Origin: Turnera subulata
Taxonomy: Eukaryota > Streptophyta > Magnoliopsida > Malpighiales > Passifloraceae
DNA length: 64,000 nucleotides
NCBI GenBank assembly: GCA_028386065.3
Contig: JAKUCV010001933.1
Coordinates: forward strand, 62,001-126,000
Reading direction: 5' to 3'
Each line of letters begins with the position of its first letter. Position 1 is the first letter of the stretch. Shown here piece by piece: positions 35,234 to 45,250 of this stretch. The notes beneath the pieces are model-generated. The model saw only the letters and a list, made by a program, of their open reading frames with translations, was not told where the DNA came from and did no database searches. Both the position numbers and the translations under genes were made by a program.

Positions 35234-35238
35234 GATCT
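35234..35238 (+). repeat. Right target-site duplication GATCT
   Basis: Direct repeat of 29718-29722. The host coding frame continues from it (RSFIDMHDS...), which shows where the exon was cut. Confidence 0.95.
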
Positions 35239-37250
35239 TTCATTGATATGCATGATTCCCTTGTGTTCGATAATGTTCCTTTCGTTTCTAAGAGCAGTGA
35301 CTGTATTGGAAGAAGTCAAAATTCTAGCACTGCTGATGCTCGGTTGCTTGTTCCAAGCAAGAGAGACAAGAAATCCAAGCGGTCTGCTGCCCAAAAATTA
35401 GCTAAGACTGGTCAGGCAGAGAAAAGAAACAACAATTGTGTTGTTGGGAAAAGAGTTCAGAAGAATGATGCTGATGAGCACAAATGCGAGTTGGAGAAGA
35501 TTCCTGATTGCTCAAAGTTTGGCGCAGCTCTGAAAAAGGGTCGTTCTAATAATGCTTCATCAGAGAAAAGAAACAATTGTGTTGTTTGGAAAAGAGTTCA
35601 GAAGAATGATGCTGATGAATACAAATGCGAGTTGGAGAAGGTTCACGTTTCATCAAAGTTTGACGGCCTGAAACAGGATCATTCTGATTATCGTGAGACA
35701 GCCTGGCTTCTCGACAATCTCAAGCTTGTTGCATCTGACTCTGTAACAAGTGAATCCAAATTGCAGACGCTTTCGAGCATAGCACAAGGCATGAATGATA
35801 GCTGCAGTGTGCCACTTGCATCTGATGTCGTCCGGATGAACACTGGGTGTCCAATTGCTGAATTTGAAAAGCTTCTTCATCTGTTTTCTCCAGTTATTTG
35901 TCTATCACACAATGTATTGTCACGCCAGGCTTATTCACAGGATAAGGTTGAATTGTTAAAATGCAGACTTGAGAAACCCGATATCAGGCTAGAATGTCTT
36001 TGGGACTGGTACGAGAGACATGGGAACTATGGATTGCGAGTAAGGGCAGAAAATCATGAAAAGTCAAAGGGAATAGGTGTTGATTGTTTTTCTTTTTGTG
36101 CCTACTTTGTCCCCTTTTTTTCTGCAGTTCAACTTTTCAAGTGCCAGAGGAGTCAAGCTGTAGTCTGTAAGAATGAGACTGGTGCTTGTGGGGTGGTTAC
36201 AGAAACTTGTGAAACGGCAGAGACATCAGGAGATTCTGACTTTGGTATAGAGCTACTCTTTGAGTACTTTGAATCAGATCAACCTCATGAAAGACGCCCG
36301 CTATATGAGAAGTGAGTGTGGTTCTTAAAAATGTTTTTTTTGGTCCTCATGGCTGGTAAGGAAGAAGCCAAATAAGGTGATCTAGGATTCTTATTGGATT
36401 CAAATTTTCCTGTTCATTTCAGGATACAAGAATTGGCTGGAGGTTCAGAATGCAAGATGTATGGCGATCCATTCAGTTTGCTCTCTGTTAATGTACAAAA
36501 CCTGCATCCAAGATCCTGGTAAGTAACAGAAATGGTTCTCTAGCTTCTATTTTTGAAATTAATTAAATGGCTCAGTAGTTTATATATTTCATCACATCAA
36601 TTAAATATTTAGAACTTGGATTTCTCCTCCTTGTGATTTTTTTTAGGTACTCGGTGGCCTGGTATCCTATTTATAGTATACCGGATGGAAACTTGCATGC
36701 TGCGTTTTTGACTTACCACTCGCTTGGTGATTTGATGCCTGGTACTATCAAATCTAATTCTACGGGTGTGGATGTGAGTGTAGCTTGTCCAGTCGTGGGT
36801 CTGCTGAGTTACAATTCTCAGGTAGTCTTAATTTTTATTCTTCTGCAAGCCCCCTTGTACTCATGTGGTTTAAGTCTTCTACACATGTTCCACGGCAGAT
36901 TATGCCTATGTTCAAAATAGGGTTCTTTCTAGAGATGATTTTGGCGAGCCTGTGAAAACCGTATTCATATTCCAGAATTATCAGGAGATGGGTTCAATTG
37001 CTGATCTTTGTTTCTTTGCCTGCTTTTATGCTTCAAACAGAGTGAATGCTGGTTCCAGTTTGCGCTGCACGGTTCAGCGCGTGAAACACCTGAAGACCCC
37101 AGCGGAAACCCTTCCGGAAGTCTGAAGGAGCGGCTTAGAACGCTTGAGGAGACAGCTTCTCTTATGTCAAGAGCTGCAGTAAAGAAGCGAAATGTGATAT
37201 CTGTAAATAGGCATCCTGATTTTGAGTTCTTCCTCTCCAGGCAAGGTTAA

Positions 37251-37909
37251 TGAATGCCTAAAATCTTAAAAACAATCTTTTTAAGTCAGAAGAGTACCCC
37301 GGACTGTTGAAACTTAGCTGTCTGGTTGCATCATTGGCTTAATTGTCCCTTTTTCTTTTCTTGTAACCAAATGGGGCGAAGAAGAGAGTCTCAATTTCGC
37401 AGTTCTGACTTTGTTGCGTTATCCCCTCCACTATTCTATTCTCCGAATTGAGTTTTCACCTAAAGGGCCCTGGAGGAATCCATCTGTGCTGCACCCGACT
37501 GCCAGGATCTCCAAGTTTTCATCCCTGAAGTTCACCTCTGTATATTTGCTAAGCAACCCTCTAGGAGTGATCTATTTGAATACGAAGGCTGCTTTTCTTC
37601 AAACCAGTCCATAGATTTGTTAAATTCTTTCAAATTCTTACAAACCAAATCGACCACTCACCACTCACATATTTTGTCTAACGAAGCAAGGACGTTATAA
37701 CAATACCACATTGTGTTGTGTGTTTCCTGCAAGCTCCTTTACCCAGTTAACAATTAATGAGATTTTTTTTATTCTAACAATTCATGAGATATGAAGTAGC
37801 GTTTCTGCTCCATGGCTAAAGTGCTTTGCAAAGGCAAATTGATGGAGGATGTTCTAACGCCTTGGCATTGAATCCGATACGAAAAATTCTACACTTTTTA
37901 TGGAGTATG
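37251..37909. other. 3' region of second DUF789 gene
   Basis: Probable 3' untranslated region and flank, T-rich and with no gene signal. It ends at the sharp inner boundary of the right inverted-repeat arm. Confidence 0.5.
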
Positions 37910-38443
37910 GATCTTCTACATATATTGCGAACAAGAACGAGACACAACAAAATTAACGGGTAGACTGGGAGTATTACTCACCCGGAATTACGGACAGGAC
38001 ACAGGAGGTCCACTTGGAAGATGAAGTAAAAACTAAAAAGCAAAGGAACTTGACCATACCGGTAACATTCGTGGTGTTCATGTATGGAACTTACATAGAT
38101 AGTTCTTACCAAAACAAAAAAAAAAATGCATAGATAACTGGTATGAGTATGACCCCTCATTTTAATAAAACTGTTAATTACACGAAATCTCTTATAGCTA
38201 TTAGTCAACACTGGATCACCACCTAATCTAAATTTTTTTAGATAGAATCATCTTAAACTTTGTTTTCATTTTGTTTGGCCCTTCCATCTAATAATATACT
38301 TACCATGAGTCCCCATTAATGATCTCTTTTTGTTTTAGAAAAAATATACTTAAAAACATTTTTAGGATGCCACGGGGGCATTAGATTTCAAGTGGGAGTG
38401 TTAATTTTCCCGCCAATGCTTTAGTACCATTCCGGTTTCAGTC

Positions 38444-38451
38444 TATAAATA
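38444..38451 (+). promoter_or_regulatory. TATA box of right 105-codon ORF
   Basis: TATAAATA in the context GTCTATAAATACCAGG, 64 bases before the start codon at 38516. It is the exact mirror of the left-arm copy. Confidence 0.65.
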
Positions 38452-38515
38452 CCAGGGGGTCACCGGAATACACAACAGATCCATAGACTCATCTAATTCT
38501 CACACAACCACAAAA

Positions 38516-38833
38516 ATGCCGCAGCGACCTAATTTCCCACGTGATGTTCGCAAGGGTTGGGGCGATCTTGAGAGAATGAAGAGGAGGGAGAATGAGAGAA
38601 AAGCTGAGAAAGCGGACAAGAAAGCGAGGAAGGAGAGAGAGCGCCGAGACAGAGGCGGTGGCGGTGGCGGACCTCCAGGAGGAGGAGGAGGAGGAGGAGG
38701 AGGCGGCGGCAAATCTGGAGGTCTTTGCCGTAAGGCGCGCGGTTGGATAATTTTCATACTTCTGGTCCTCGCCGGCAATCTGATCCGCGCCTGGTGGTAT
38801 GCCGAGGAAGCCATTGGCTTCCCTGGCAACTAG
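38516..38833 (+). CDS. 105-residue glycine-rich, lysine-rich single-span membrane protein (right copy)
   Basis: Amino-acid-identical to the left-arm ORF and transcribed away from the centre. Its layout is a basic charged segment (residues about 20-45), poly-glycine around a PPGG (about 47-65), and one hydrophobic span (about 77-90) followed by AWWYAEE. The family is not known to me. Intact ORF, TATA box and absence of changes between arms favour a young or functional gene, but very recent duplication alone would also explain identity. Confidence 0.55.
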   Translation: MPQRPNFPRDVRKGWGDLERMKRRENERKAEKADKKARKERERRDRGGGGGGPPGGGGGGGGGGGKSGGLCRKARGWIIFILLVLAGNLIRAWWYAEEAIGFPGN

Positions 38834-39582
38834 ACCGGCGGCTTCCTAATTTATTCTTAATTTAGTAAGTTTGCTTTTCTTCCTCTAATTTAGTTTATTT
38901 TGCACTTTGATCTCATAATTAATATTTATTATCTCCTCTTGCAACGACATCGTACTGCTATTAATTGATCACCGAGAGAGTAAAGTTGAGTTATTAACTC
39001 AATCGGATCGGTTTCGAGATGCATTTTAGGTTTTTTTTTTTTTTTGGAGATAAATTAAGATTGTGTAGGATTCCGTTCCCAATCGGAAAATAACTACTGC
39101 TAATTAATTAGCACACGTCTCTTTCTGATCCACATTAGTCTTGCCTTCTTCAGTGCAGTGCAGCAGCAGAGTCGCAGGGATGATTTAGAGCCTCACCTCA
39201 TGGAGGATGCGTTCTTATGTGTTTTCTTAGAGCGAGGTGAGGTGACTGTTCTTCTCCACAATTGTTAACTTCGCATCCTTCTGCTCTGTTATTTTATTTA
39301 TCTGATATTGACCGCCACATGTGTTTTTATCCTTCCGTGGCAGGGAGGGATTAGAGGTAGGAACTAAGCAGCACAAGTTTTGAGAACATAAGTGTACCCC
39401 CTCACCTCATCCAATTGGATGAAAAGATAAAGAGAGATCCCGAATGAATCCCACGCTGGCCCTCCCGATTGCCTTGTATCCTCCTCCTCCTCCTTCTTCT
39501 CTTTTGAAATCCTACTCCTCCTCCTCCTCCTCCATTTTATTTAATTCATTTTTCCTTTTTTTTTTTTTTTTCTTCTCTGCAG
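38834..39582. other. Non-coding spacer within right arm
   Basis: Mirror of 26175-26923: AT-rich DNA, a poly-T run, and CTC-rich microsatellite blocks at about 39479-39535. No gene is supported. Confidence 0.5.
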
Positions 39583-40939
39583 GCTTCGCGAACAAAGTAC
39601 TTCGACAATTTGGCTTTAGAGAGACATCTTCCAAAAAGTTAAGGTCAGTAATTTGGAACTTGTGGTGTCAGTGTCAGTAATAGTAACACTCAACTTTATA
39701 CATGAATATGTGATTGTGATTGTGATTGTGATTTGTGTGTACCTGCAACAGAATTATGTTGTAATTGTTTTCCTATAATACAATTAATTTGACAGGATGA
39801 AGAGAACGCCAAGGCCATATCCCTATTCCCGGATGTGGTTCGCCTCAGTGATGCAATTGAAGATGAAGCCAGACGCCTGGAGATTCTCGTCCGCGGAATC
39901 TTTGCTGGAAACATCTTTGACCTTGACTCTGCTCAGGTTCCCATTCTCAACACATTCTTATCCGCTTATATCTTCTTTAATCACCTATCAAACTCTTTGC
40001 AAAGCCCCAAGCAGAGTAGAGTCATGGACCTACAACTAACATAGATCCACTCATACAACTTGGCTTTCATCATTTTGTTCTCGCACTAATTTTTGCATTT
40101 GGTATTTGTATACTTCCTTGTCCTGAACATGCTTACCCTGTGTCTTGGTCCTCGCAAACTTGACTGCCCCTTGTTGACTATTTTTCTTTACCCTTTTTCT
40201 TATTTGTCGTAGCTTGCTGAGGTTTTCTCAAGAACCTTTGTATATAATGTGAAATGCAATATCTGCCTGCTTAAGGATTTCCTAAAGCATCATGCAACAA
40301 AAATGCCTTTTTTGCTTAGACATGGCTGCTGTACAACTTTTCAACTGTTAAATGTTGGTAATAGGACATCTATCAAATGCCAAATCTAGATTCTTAGCAG
40401 TACTGAGGTTCGCTTATTGTAATTATTATATTCTATTCTTTCCTTTAACAACCTTTTCTTTGGAAAAGAGCCGTCTGTATCCCGTTATTTCAACAGAAAA
40501 AGCTGTGTATCCGTGTTGCAGCATTCTCCGGGGGTGCTCTGGTTGCATCCCGAGTAGATTTTAATTGATTTCCTCTATTCGATTACCTCTGATTGTAGGT
40601 TGTGTTAGCTGCGAATGACTTACCTTCTATCAATGATGTCACATACAGTGAGCTCATTAACATTATTGCAAAGGTGATAGAAAGAAAAAGCTTCTAAATT
40701 TTCATTGTCTTGTAGTCTTGGTTTTATTTATGTTGCATGTTGATGGAAATATCTTGTCACTGTTGAATGATAGTATTATTAGCTGTATCTTGTCTGGTTC
40801 AAGGCTCCACCGTTTTCTACATGGAAAGATATTGATACCCTATTGCTACCATGGCATGCAGGTAATTGATCTCACTAGAGTGCCACAAGAGCCAGCCTAC
40901 TCGGCAAATGATGCAGACCTGGTGATCTTGGAAGGGATG
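39583..40939 (+). pseudogene. DUF89 damage-control phosphatase pseudogene (right arm)
   Basis: Exon-like blocks are 39583-39643 (broken), 39796-39936 (DEENAKAISLFPDVV..., AGNIFDLDSAQ), a stub at about 40213 (LAEVFSR), 40599-40673 (VVLAANDLPSINDVTYSELI) and 40862-40939 (VIDLTRVPQEPAYSANDADL, VILEGM). The first block changes frame twice (an extra A after CGCGAACAA, an extra GA in AGAGAGAC) and meets a stop. A large internal part and both ends of the normal protein of about 370 residues are missing. Because the lesions are shared with the left arm, the gene was dead, or chimeric, before the inverted duplication. Confidence 0.85.
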
Positions 40940-41448
40940 GTAAGTTTTCCGTCAAATAATATTAACGATTGAATGAATGCCAAAGTTAATGTTGTCCATC
41001 ATTAGGCATTCATAGTATGTTGTGCATCATGTTGTTTTTCTTTTTTTGTCTCTTAATAACAGGTGGGGAAGAAAGTTTACCAGGTTGGCCTTCAGCAGAT
41101 TCTTCTCGAAGAAGAAACCTGAGACCAGTAACAAAAACTTCTGCAAATTTATGTGCTGACCTACTTCTATCCGAAGATGAAACGGTAAGTGCAAACAATG
41201 CATCTGCCACCTGATACTTTTGCTCCCTTATAATTTTGGATTTCTGAAATAATACCATTAATGCTGGTACTCAATTTATCATGCTTCATTCCCTGTGCAG
41301 TTATCCCCGTGCTCCAGCTGATCTTCTCTGCGACCTGCTGCCTCCAGTAATCATGATTTCCTGTTCTCTCTTGAACTCATCCGACAGATGCCAGCCATCT
41401 CGAATTGGGTTCAAGTATTCCCCTGCTATGTCTTCAGAGTAGAGGCAC
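40940..41448. other. Unidentified chimeric segment (right arm)
   Basis: Mirror of 24309-24817. It joins the truncated DUF89 gene to the truncated F-box gene. Short open stretches exist on both strands (for example 41063-41214, plus), and none could be assigned to a family. Confidence 0.4.
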
Positions 41449-42601
41449 TCATCTTCTGTTACAATCACCCAAACTATTTCCAGTGGGATTGGTCTTGACC
41501 ACTTCGTATTCGCTTGTCTTGTAATAAGCAAATCCGGGAGTGCTGTCGCTTGTGACCCCAGAATAATGTCTAAAAACAAGTAACACCGCTTTATTACATT
41601 CCACAAGGTACACCGTAGTCGCTCTTGCATCATCATCATCGTCGTCGTCTTGATCGTCTTGGTCCGATTCTGCACCGTATTTTAGTGCTATGTCACATAC
41701 TTCCATTCTGTGATTCTCTAATGCCAACATAAAATTTGGGTTTATTACATCATTGTCTTGCTCCCACATGGAGAGGACATACAAGATTCCATCGGAAAAC
41801 AAGATGTCAAAGTAAAAATTACACCTAATTATATTCTCATCTTTTGCCTTCAAGGTCGTCCATCTCTTGTCATTGGGTTGGCAGATTGCTAAGCCCTCGC
41901 AATCATCATAGATTGCTGCAATTATACAGGTTGATGCAGATTCTAATGATATATCGATTTTACGTATGAACAAGGAAAACTTATAACTTATATGGATGAC
42001 TCGGATCTTCAAGGTAGTCTTCAAAAGAAGGGATTGCATTATTGAGTCAATTCAATAAGAACTCCGGAGATTGGGTTGAAGAGAAAAATTTGTGGTTTGA
42101 TATCTTGATGCTGCAGGTTACTATCAAACTTTTTGCCTCCAAGATTATCTCTAGCGATAACACGCCAACCCTTAGAAGAACCACAACACCACCCTCCACG
42201 AATTGGTTCTGGCTGGAAGGTCGAAATTGTAAACCCTTCGGTGAAAGATGTCAAAGAAGATAAGGTGATGATCATTAGACGAAATATTGGAGTTAGAAGG
42301 ATATACCAGCCATGGTGGTTGAGGATGGATAGCTTGGATATGTTTTTGCATGGCAATGGATCTCCATGGCTTGGACACAGCGCTCATCCGAATAGGATCC
42401 GATATTTCAAGGCGTGATATAATCTTCTCCATAATCTCTGGTGGAAACTCATAAGAAGGCCCGAAAACAACATCCCCTTCTCCTTCCTCCTCGATCTTAG
42501 CCTGCCTTACTAGGTTTGCTTGATGAAGTAGAAATTAGCTGGCAAAGCTTGATCAAGTTCCCTGCTGGGTAGGTGACTAAAGAAGAAAGACTAGAACCCA
42601 T
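41449..42601 (-). pseudogene. F-box/DUF295 pseudogene (right arm and beyond)
   Basis: It starts at 42601 like the intact gene (MGSSLSSLVTYPAGNLIKLC...) but hits TAA at 42497-42499, codon 35, after a deletion of about 17 bases relative to 22150. The F-box follows in another frame (MEKIISRLEISDPIRM...). A four-base CCAG insertion near 42210 shifts the frame again, and a stop lies near 42040 after FLFNPISGVLIEL. The last part (42039-41449) reads FIRKIDISLESAST, DKRWTTLKAKDEN and VTSDSTPGFAYYK before diverging at TGNS. The shared 3' divergence with the left copy shows both derive from one chimeric ancestor. Confidence 0.9.
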
Positions 42602-42691
42602 ATTTTGTGCAACCACGTAAATTAATATGCTGGGTGGTGATATAAACCTAGCTAGCAGAGTCCTAGGTAGTAGGTACCCAGTCTTTACATA

Positions 42692-42845
42692 TTACGTAAT
42701 ATTGTAATTCATATTAGAGCTGCGGCAGGGAAGTAGTACTAGTACTACTGCACTAATTAACCCAAGATGTGGTGTAAACCAATTAGGTTGGTGAGGAAAG
42801 TTGAGGCTTGAAAATATGCGCTCAATCCCATTATAATATATACTA
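42692..42845 (-). pseudogene. Remnant 3' end of another F-box/DUF295 copy
   Basis: Read on the minus strand it matches the last codons and trailer of the intact gene at 23370-23510: NGxIERxFSSLNFPHQPNWF, TPHLG, then GCAGTAGTAC and CCGCAGCTCTAATATGAATT. Only this terminal piece remains. Its position upstream of the right-arm F-box pseudogene mirrors the intact gene lying upstream of the left-arm fragment, so the duplicated unit once included a tandem F-box pair. Confidence 0.85.
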
Positions 42846-43803
42846 AAAAAAATTATTATTTTAATCATTAAAAGCAGTCCACCTTCCCCCGCCATGAGTC
42901 CAAAGACCAGGAAGCCCACTTACTGCTAAGTATCATGGATCAAACGTTGGACCGAAATTCTGGTTGGAACTGCAACGAAAACTTAAAACGACGCTATTTT
43001 CTTTTTATCAAGCTGGACTGGAGTGGACTCGTACCAACCACAGACCATGTACCCCTCCTTCAGCCTATAAAATAGGCCCAAGACAAGGAGGGTACTTAGA
43101 ACTATCAAACATCAATCAATCCTCTTTATTGACGAAGAATAACAAAACTATAAAAAAGTGGAGTAACTTCCGTTAATGATACCCAAATGGGTCAGTTAAT
43201 CTGTACTAGGTTTGTTGCTTTGGGCTCTACGCTTCAAGCTCTAGCTTATTCTAAGCCTCTTGTCAGTCATGTAGGACGGTGACAATGAACTGACGTTTGC
43301 CAGGTATAAGAATTTTGGTCTGAATAAGGGCCAAAAACGGTCAAGAGTTTCCTTCTCGTTATTATGACTATCATACTCTATGCAGGTGTTTGGATTTGAA
43401 TGGACAGCCTCAAGAGTTCTTTCCATATCTGTACTTTTGTGTTGTTCGTGAATCATGTTGCTTGATTACTTCACCTTCTATGGCATGAAGTGTGTGGCAG
43501 CGTTACCACCCCCAAACTACCCTTTTGCATCCATATTTTTTCTACTGCCATTTATGGAATATGGAGTTTTTCTGGATATATTCCTTGTCACTGATACAAT
43601 GATTTATAATATACTTGACATATGTTGTATATGTGCTCTGTTAGTTGCAAGGTGAATTGATGGGTTTATCACTAATTATAACCTTGAAATATCATGTACA
43701 AAGGTAAACTGTACACTAACAAATTATGTTACAAACAGTCCATGGCTATGTGACAATGAGAATAACTTTAGCTATATATAGAAGCAAAAAAACCGCTTGT
43801 AGT

Positions 43804-43989
43804 CAATGTTATTAAATCCGAACCGGAGGTTGACTTGGATAGGCTACCGGATCGCAGAATTTCGGATAAAAAAATGGTCAAACATGAGTTCAATCAGAAA
43901 TTTTCAAAAAAATTATTGATTCGAAGAATCAACCAGATCACAATTAACCGGGTTGAACTAGCTGGGACAGTTCAGATTTGATAACATTG
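43804..43989. mobile_element. Short MITE with 15-bp terminal inverted repeats
   Basis: It begins CAATGTTATTAAATC and ends GATTTGATAACATTG, inverse complements with one mismatch, 186 bp apart. The interior is moderately GC-rich (CCGAACCGG, AACCGGGTTGAAC), unlike the flanks. It has no coding capacity. No clear target-site duplication was seen. Confidence 0.7.
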
Positions 43990-44646
43990 TTTATAGCTAC
44001 AACTTAGAATGAATAATGCCCGATGAAGAAATTAACATGAGTTACTTTGATGTGGCATTCCAATACAAAATCAAGATTCAATTTTTGGGGTCAAAGATCC
44101 TCAATCAAGAAGTTGGTAACAAGTTCGTTTTGAAATTGATGAATCACTTTTTCCATAATAGAATGCTTGAGAAACAAAATATAGTCTTCAAACACATTTA
44201 GTACTACTACTACTCCCCTTCAAGTGAAGCAACAAGTGCCAAATATGGGTGTGTTTACCTTTTGCCACTACTAGTCTTTGTAAGTCAGACAACACCAACA
44301 CCAAAAACCAACAACAACTAAAAAGAGGCATGGCATAGCATCAATCTGGAAAGCAAGACAAAAGTAGTTAATGTCAGCTGAAGTTGCAAGCAACATGTAC
44401 AACTACTACCCTCTTTGTTCCAAAGTACAAAATCTATTAAGACAAAAATGGGTATTGCCATTTTACCCAAACCGAAGTTGTTTTCTCTTCACTTCCCTTT
44501 GCCACATACCTGGGAAGAATTATCAGTTTAACAAAAATAACAAATCCAAGAAGCGCGTGGAGATGATGACAGAGACGGTGAATAAAACGCACAGGGACAG
44601 TTACGTCACTTCACAGTCCTCCCTTATTTTCCTCCATTTATGTAAG

Positions 44647-45134
44647 GGTTAAATATTTACTTAGTCCCCCTATTATATTGAAATGATAAGAATAGTCCTC
44701 ATATACTACTTACATTAATTATGTCCCTCTATCCTTCTTAAATGGTTAATTGAGTCCTCTCGCCTGATTTAATTTATGATTAGTTGGTGTAGTACTTATT
44801 AAGCACTTATATGGTCCCATATATCAGAAAAATAAATTTTATGTTATTTTCCTGAACTAGATCACGTACCATATGAGACACATATAAGTGCTTAATAAAT
44901 GTTATATTTGCTAATCACGGATTAAACCAGATGAAGGGTAAAAAAAGACTGTAAATTTTGTCCATTTGAAATTGAATGCTGACTCGCCTTAAGTCCTACA
45001 GTGAGTGGACCATTCATTAAGCATGACCAAATTAATCTTTTAAAAAGAATACATGGACATAATTAATCGTAATTAGTATAAAGAGGACTATTCTCGTTAT
45101 TTTAATATAATATGGGCCAAACATATATTTTACC
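44647..45134. mobile_element. Foldback MITE with inverted repeats over 80 bp
   Basis: The left end GGTTAAATATTTACTTAGTC pairs with the inverted right end GGTAAAATATATGTTTGGCC. Pairing continues through CCCTATTATATT, AGAATAGTCCTC, TATACTA and TTAATTATGTCC for about 90 bases. A second, inner perfect 16-bp inverted repeat (ATTAAGCACTTATATG at 44798-44813, inverse at 44881-44896) brackets a loop of about 67 bases, so almost the whole element can fold on itself. It has no ORF. Confidence 0.75.
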
Positions 45135-45250
45135 AAATTATTTACTGGCTCTCTCTTCTTCACATCATCTTTTTTTTATTTTTTTTTCACAAAAACCGAG
45201 CTTAATATACTAATAATTCTTATTTTTAAAAACAAAAAAATCTACAAAAC

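Larger units (their letters stand above)
29007..37250 (+). pseudogene. Second DUF789 gene, split by a Ty1/copia insertion
   Basis: The coding parts are 29007-29045 (tentative first exon, MAPLESTTRCLEK), 29534-29722 continued at 35239-36311 (one large exon interrupted by the transposon), 36423-36518, 36647-36821 and 37041-37250. If the transposon and one target duplication are ignored, the frame is intact through all junctions, about 593 codons. DUF789 features are LWDWYERHGNYGLRV, YFVPFFSAVQLF, SWYSVAWYPIYSIPDG, AAFLTYHSLGD and a C-terminal NRHPDFEFFLSRQG. An internal duplication repeats the block CVVxKRVQKNDADExKCELEK twice (about 35435-35500 and 35579-35640). The 5.5-kb antisense insertion should abolish normal product. 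The first exon is the least certain part. Confidence 0.85.
37910..42255 (-). repeat. Right arm of giant inverted repeat
   Basis: Inverse complement of 23736-27848, about 4.3 kb. Differences seen by eye are sparse: an N-to-I change in the DUF89 block (RRLENLVRG on the left, RRLEILVRG on the right), D-to-N in SELIDIIAK/SELINIIAK, homopolymer-length changes and a retained stretch of about 200 bases in the F-box pseudogene. The 105-codon ORF is identical in both arms. Confidence 0.95.
42846..45250. other. Intergenic region with two small inverted-repeat elements
   Basis: No protein gene is supported. The region is AT-rich. It contains a 186-bp MITE (43804-43989) and a foldback element of about 490 bp (44647-45134). 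The remaining open frames lack conserved motifs. Confidence 0.55.

Noticed and set aside
34634..35238. Coding extension upstream of RSFIDMHDS into 35167
   Set aside because: Those codons lie in the LTR and are fortuitously open; the true exon continues at the target duplication.
39444..39680. 78-codon frame with MNPTLALPIALYPPPPP as a DUF89 N-terminus
   Set aside because: It does not resemble the family N-terminus and runs through CTC microsatellites; the following exon is frame-broken.
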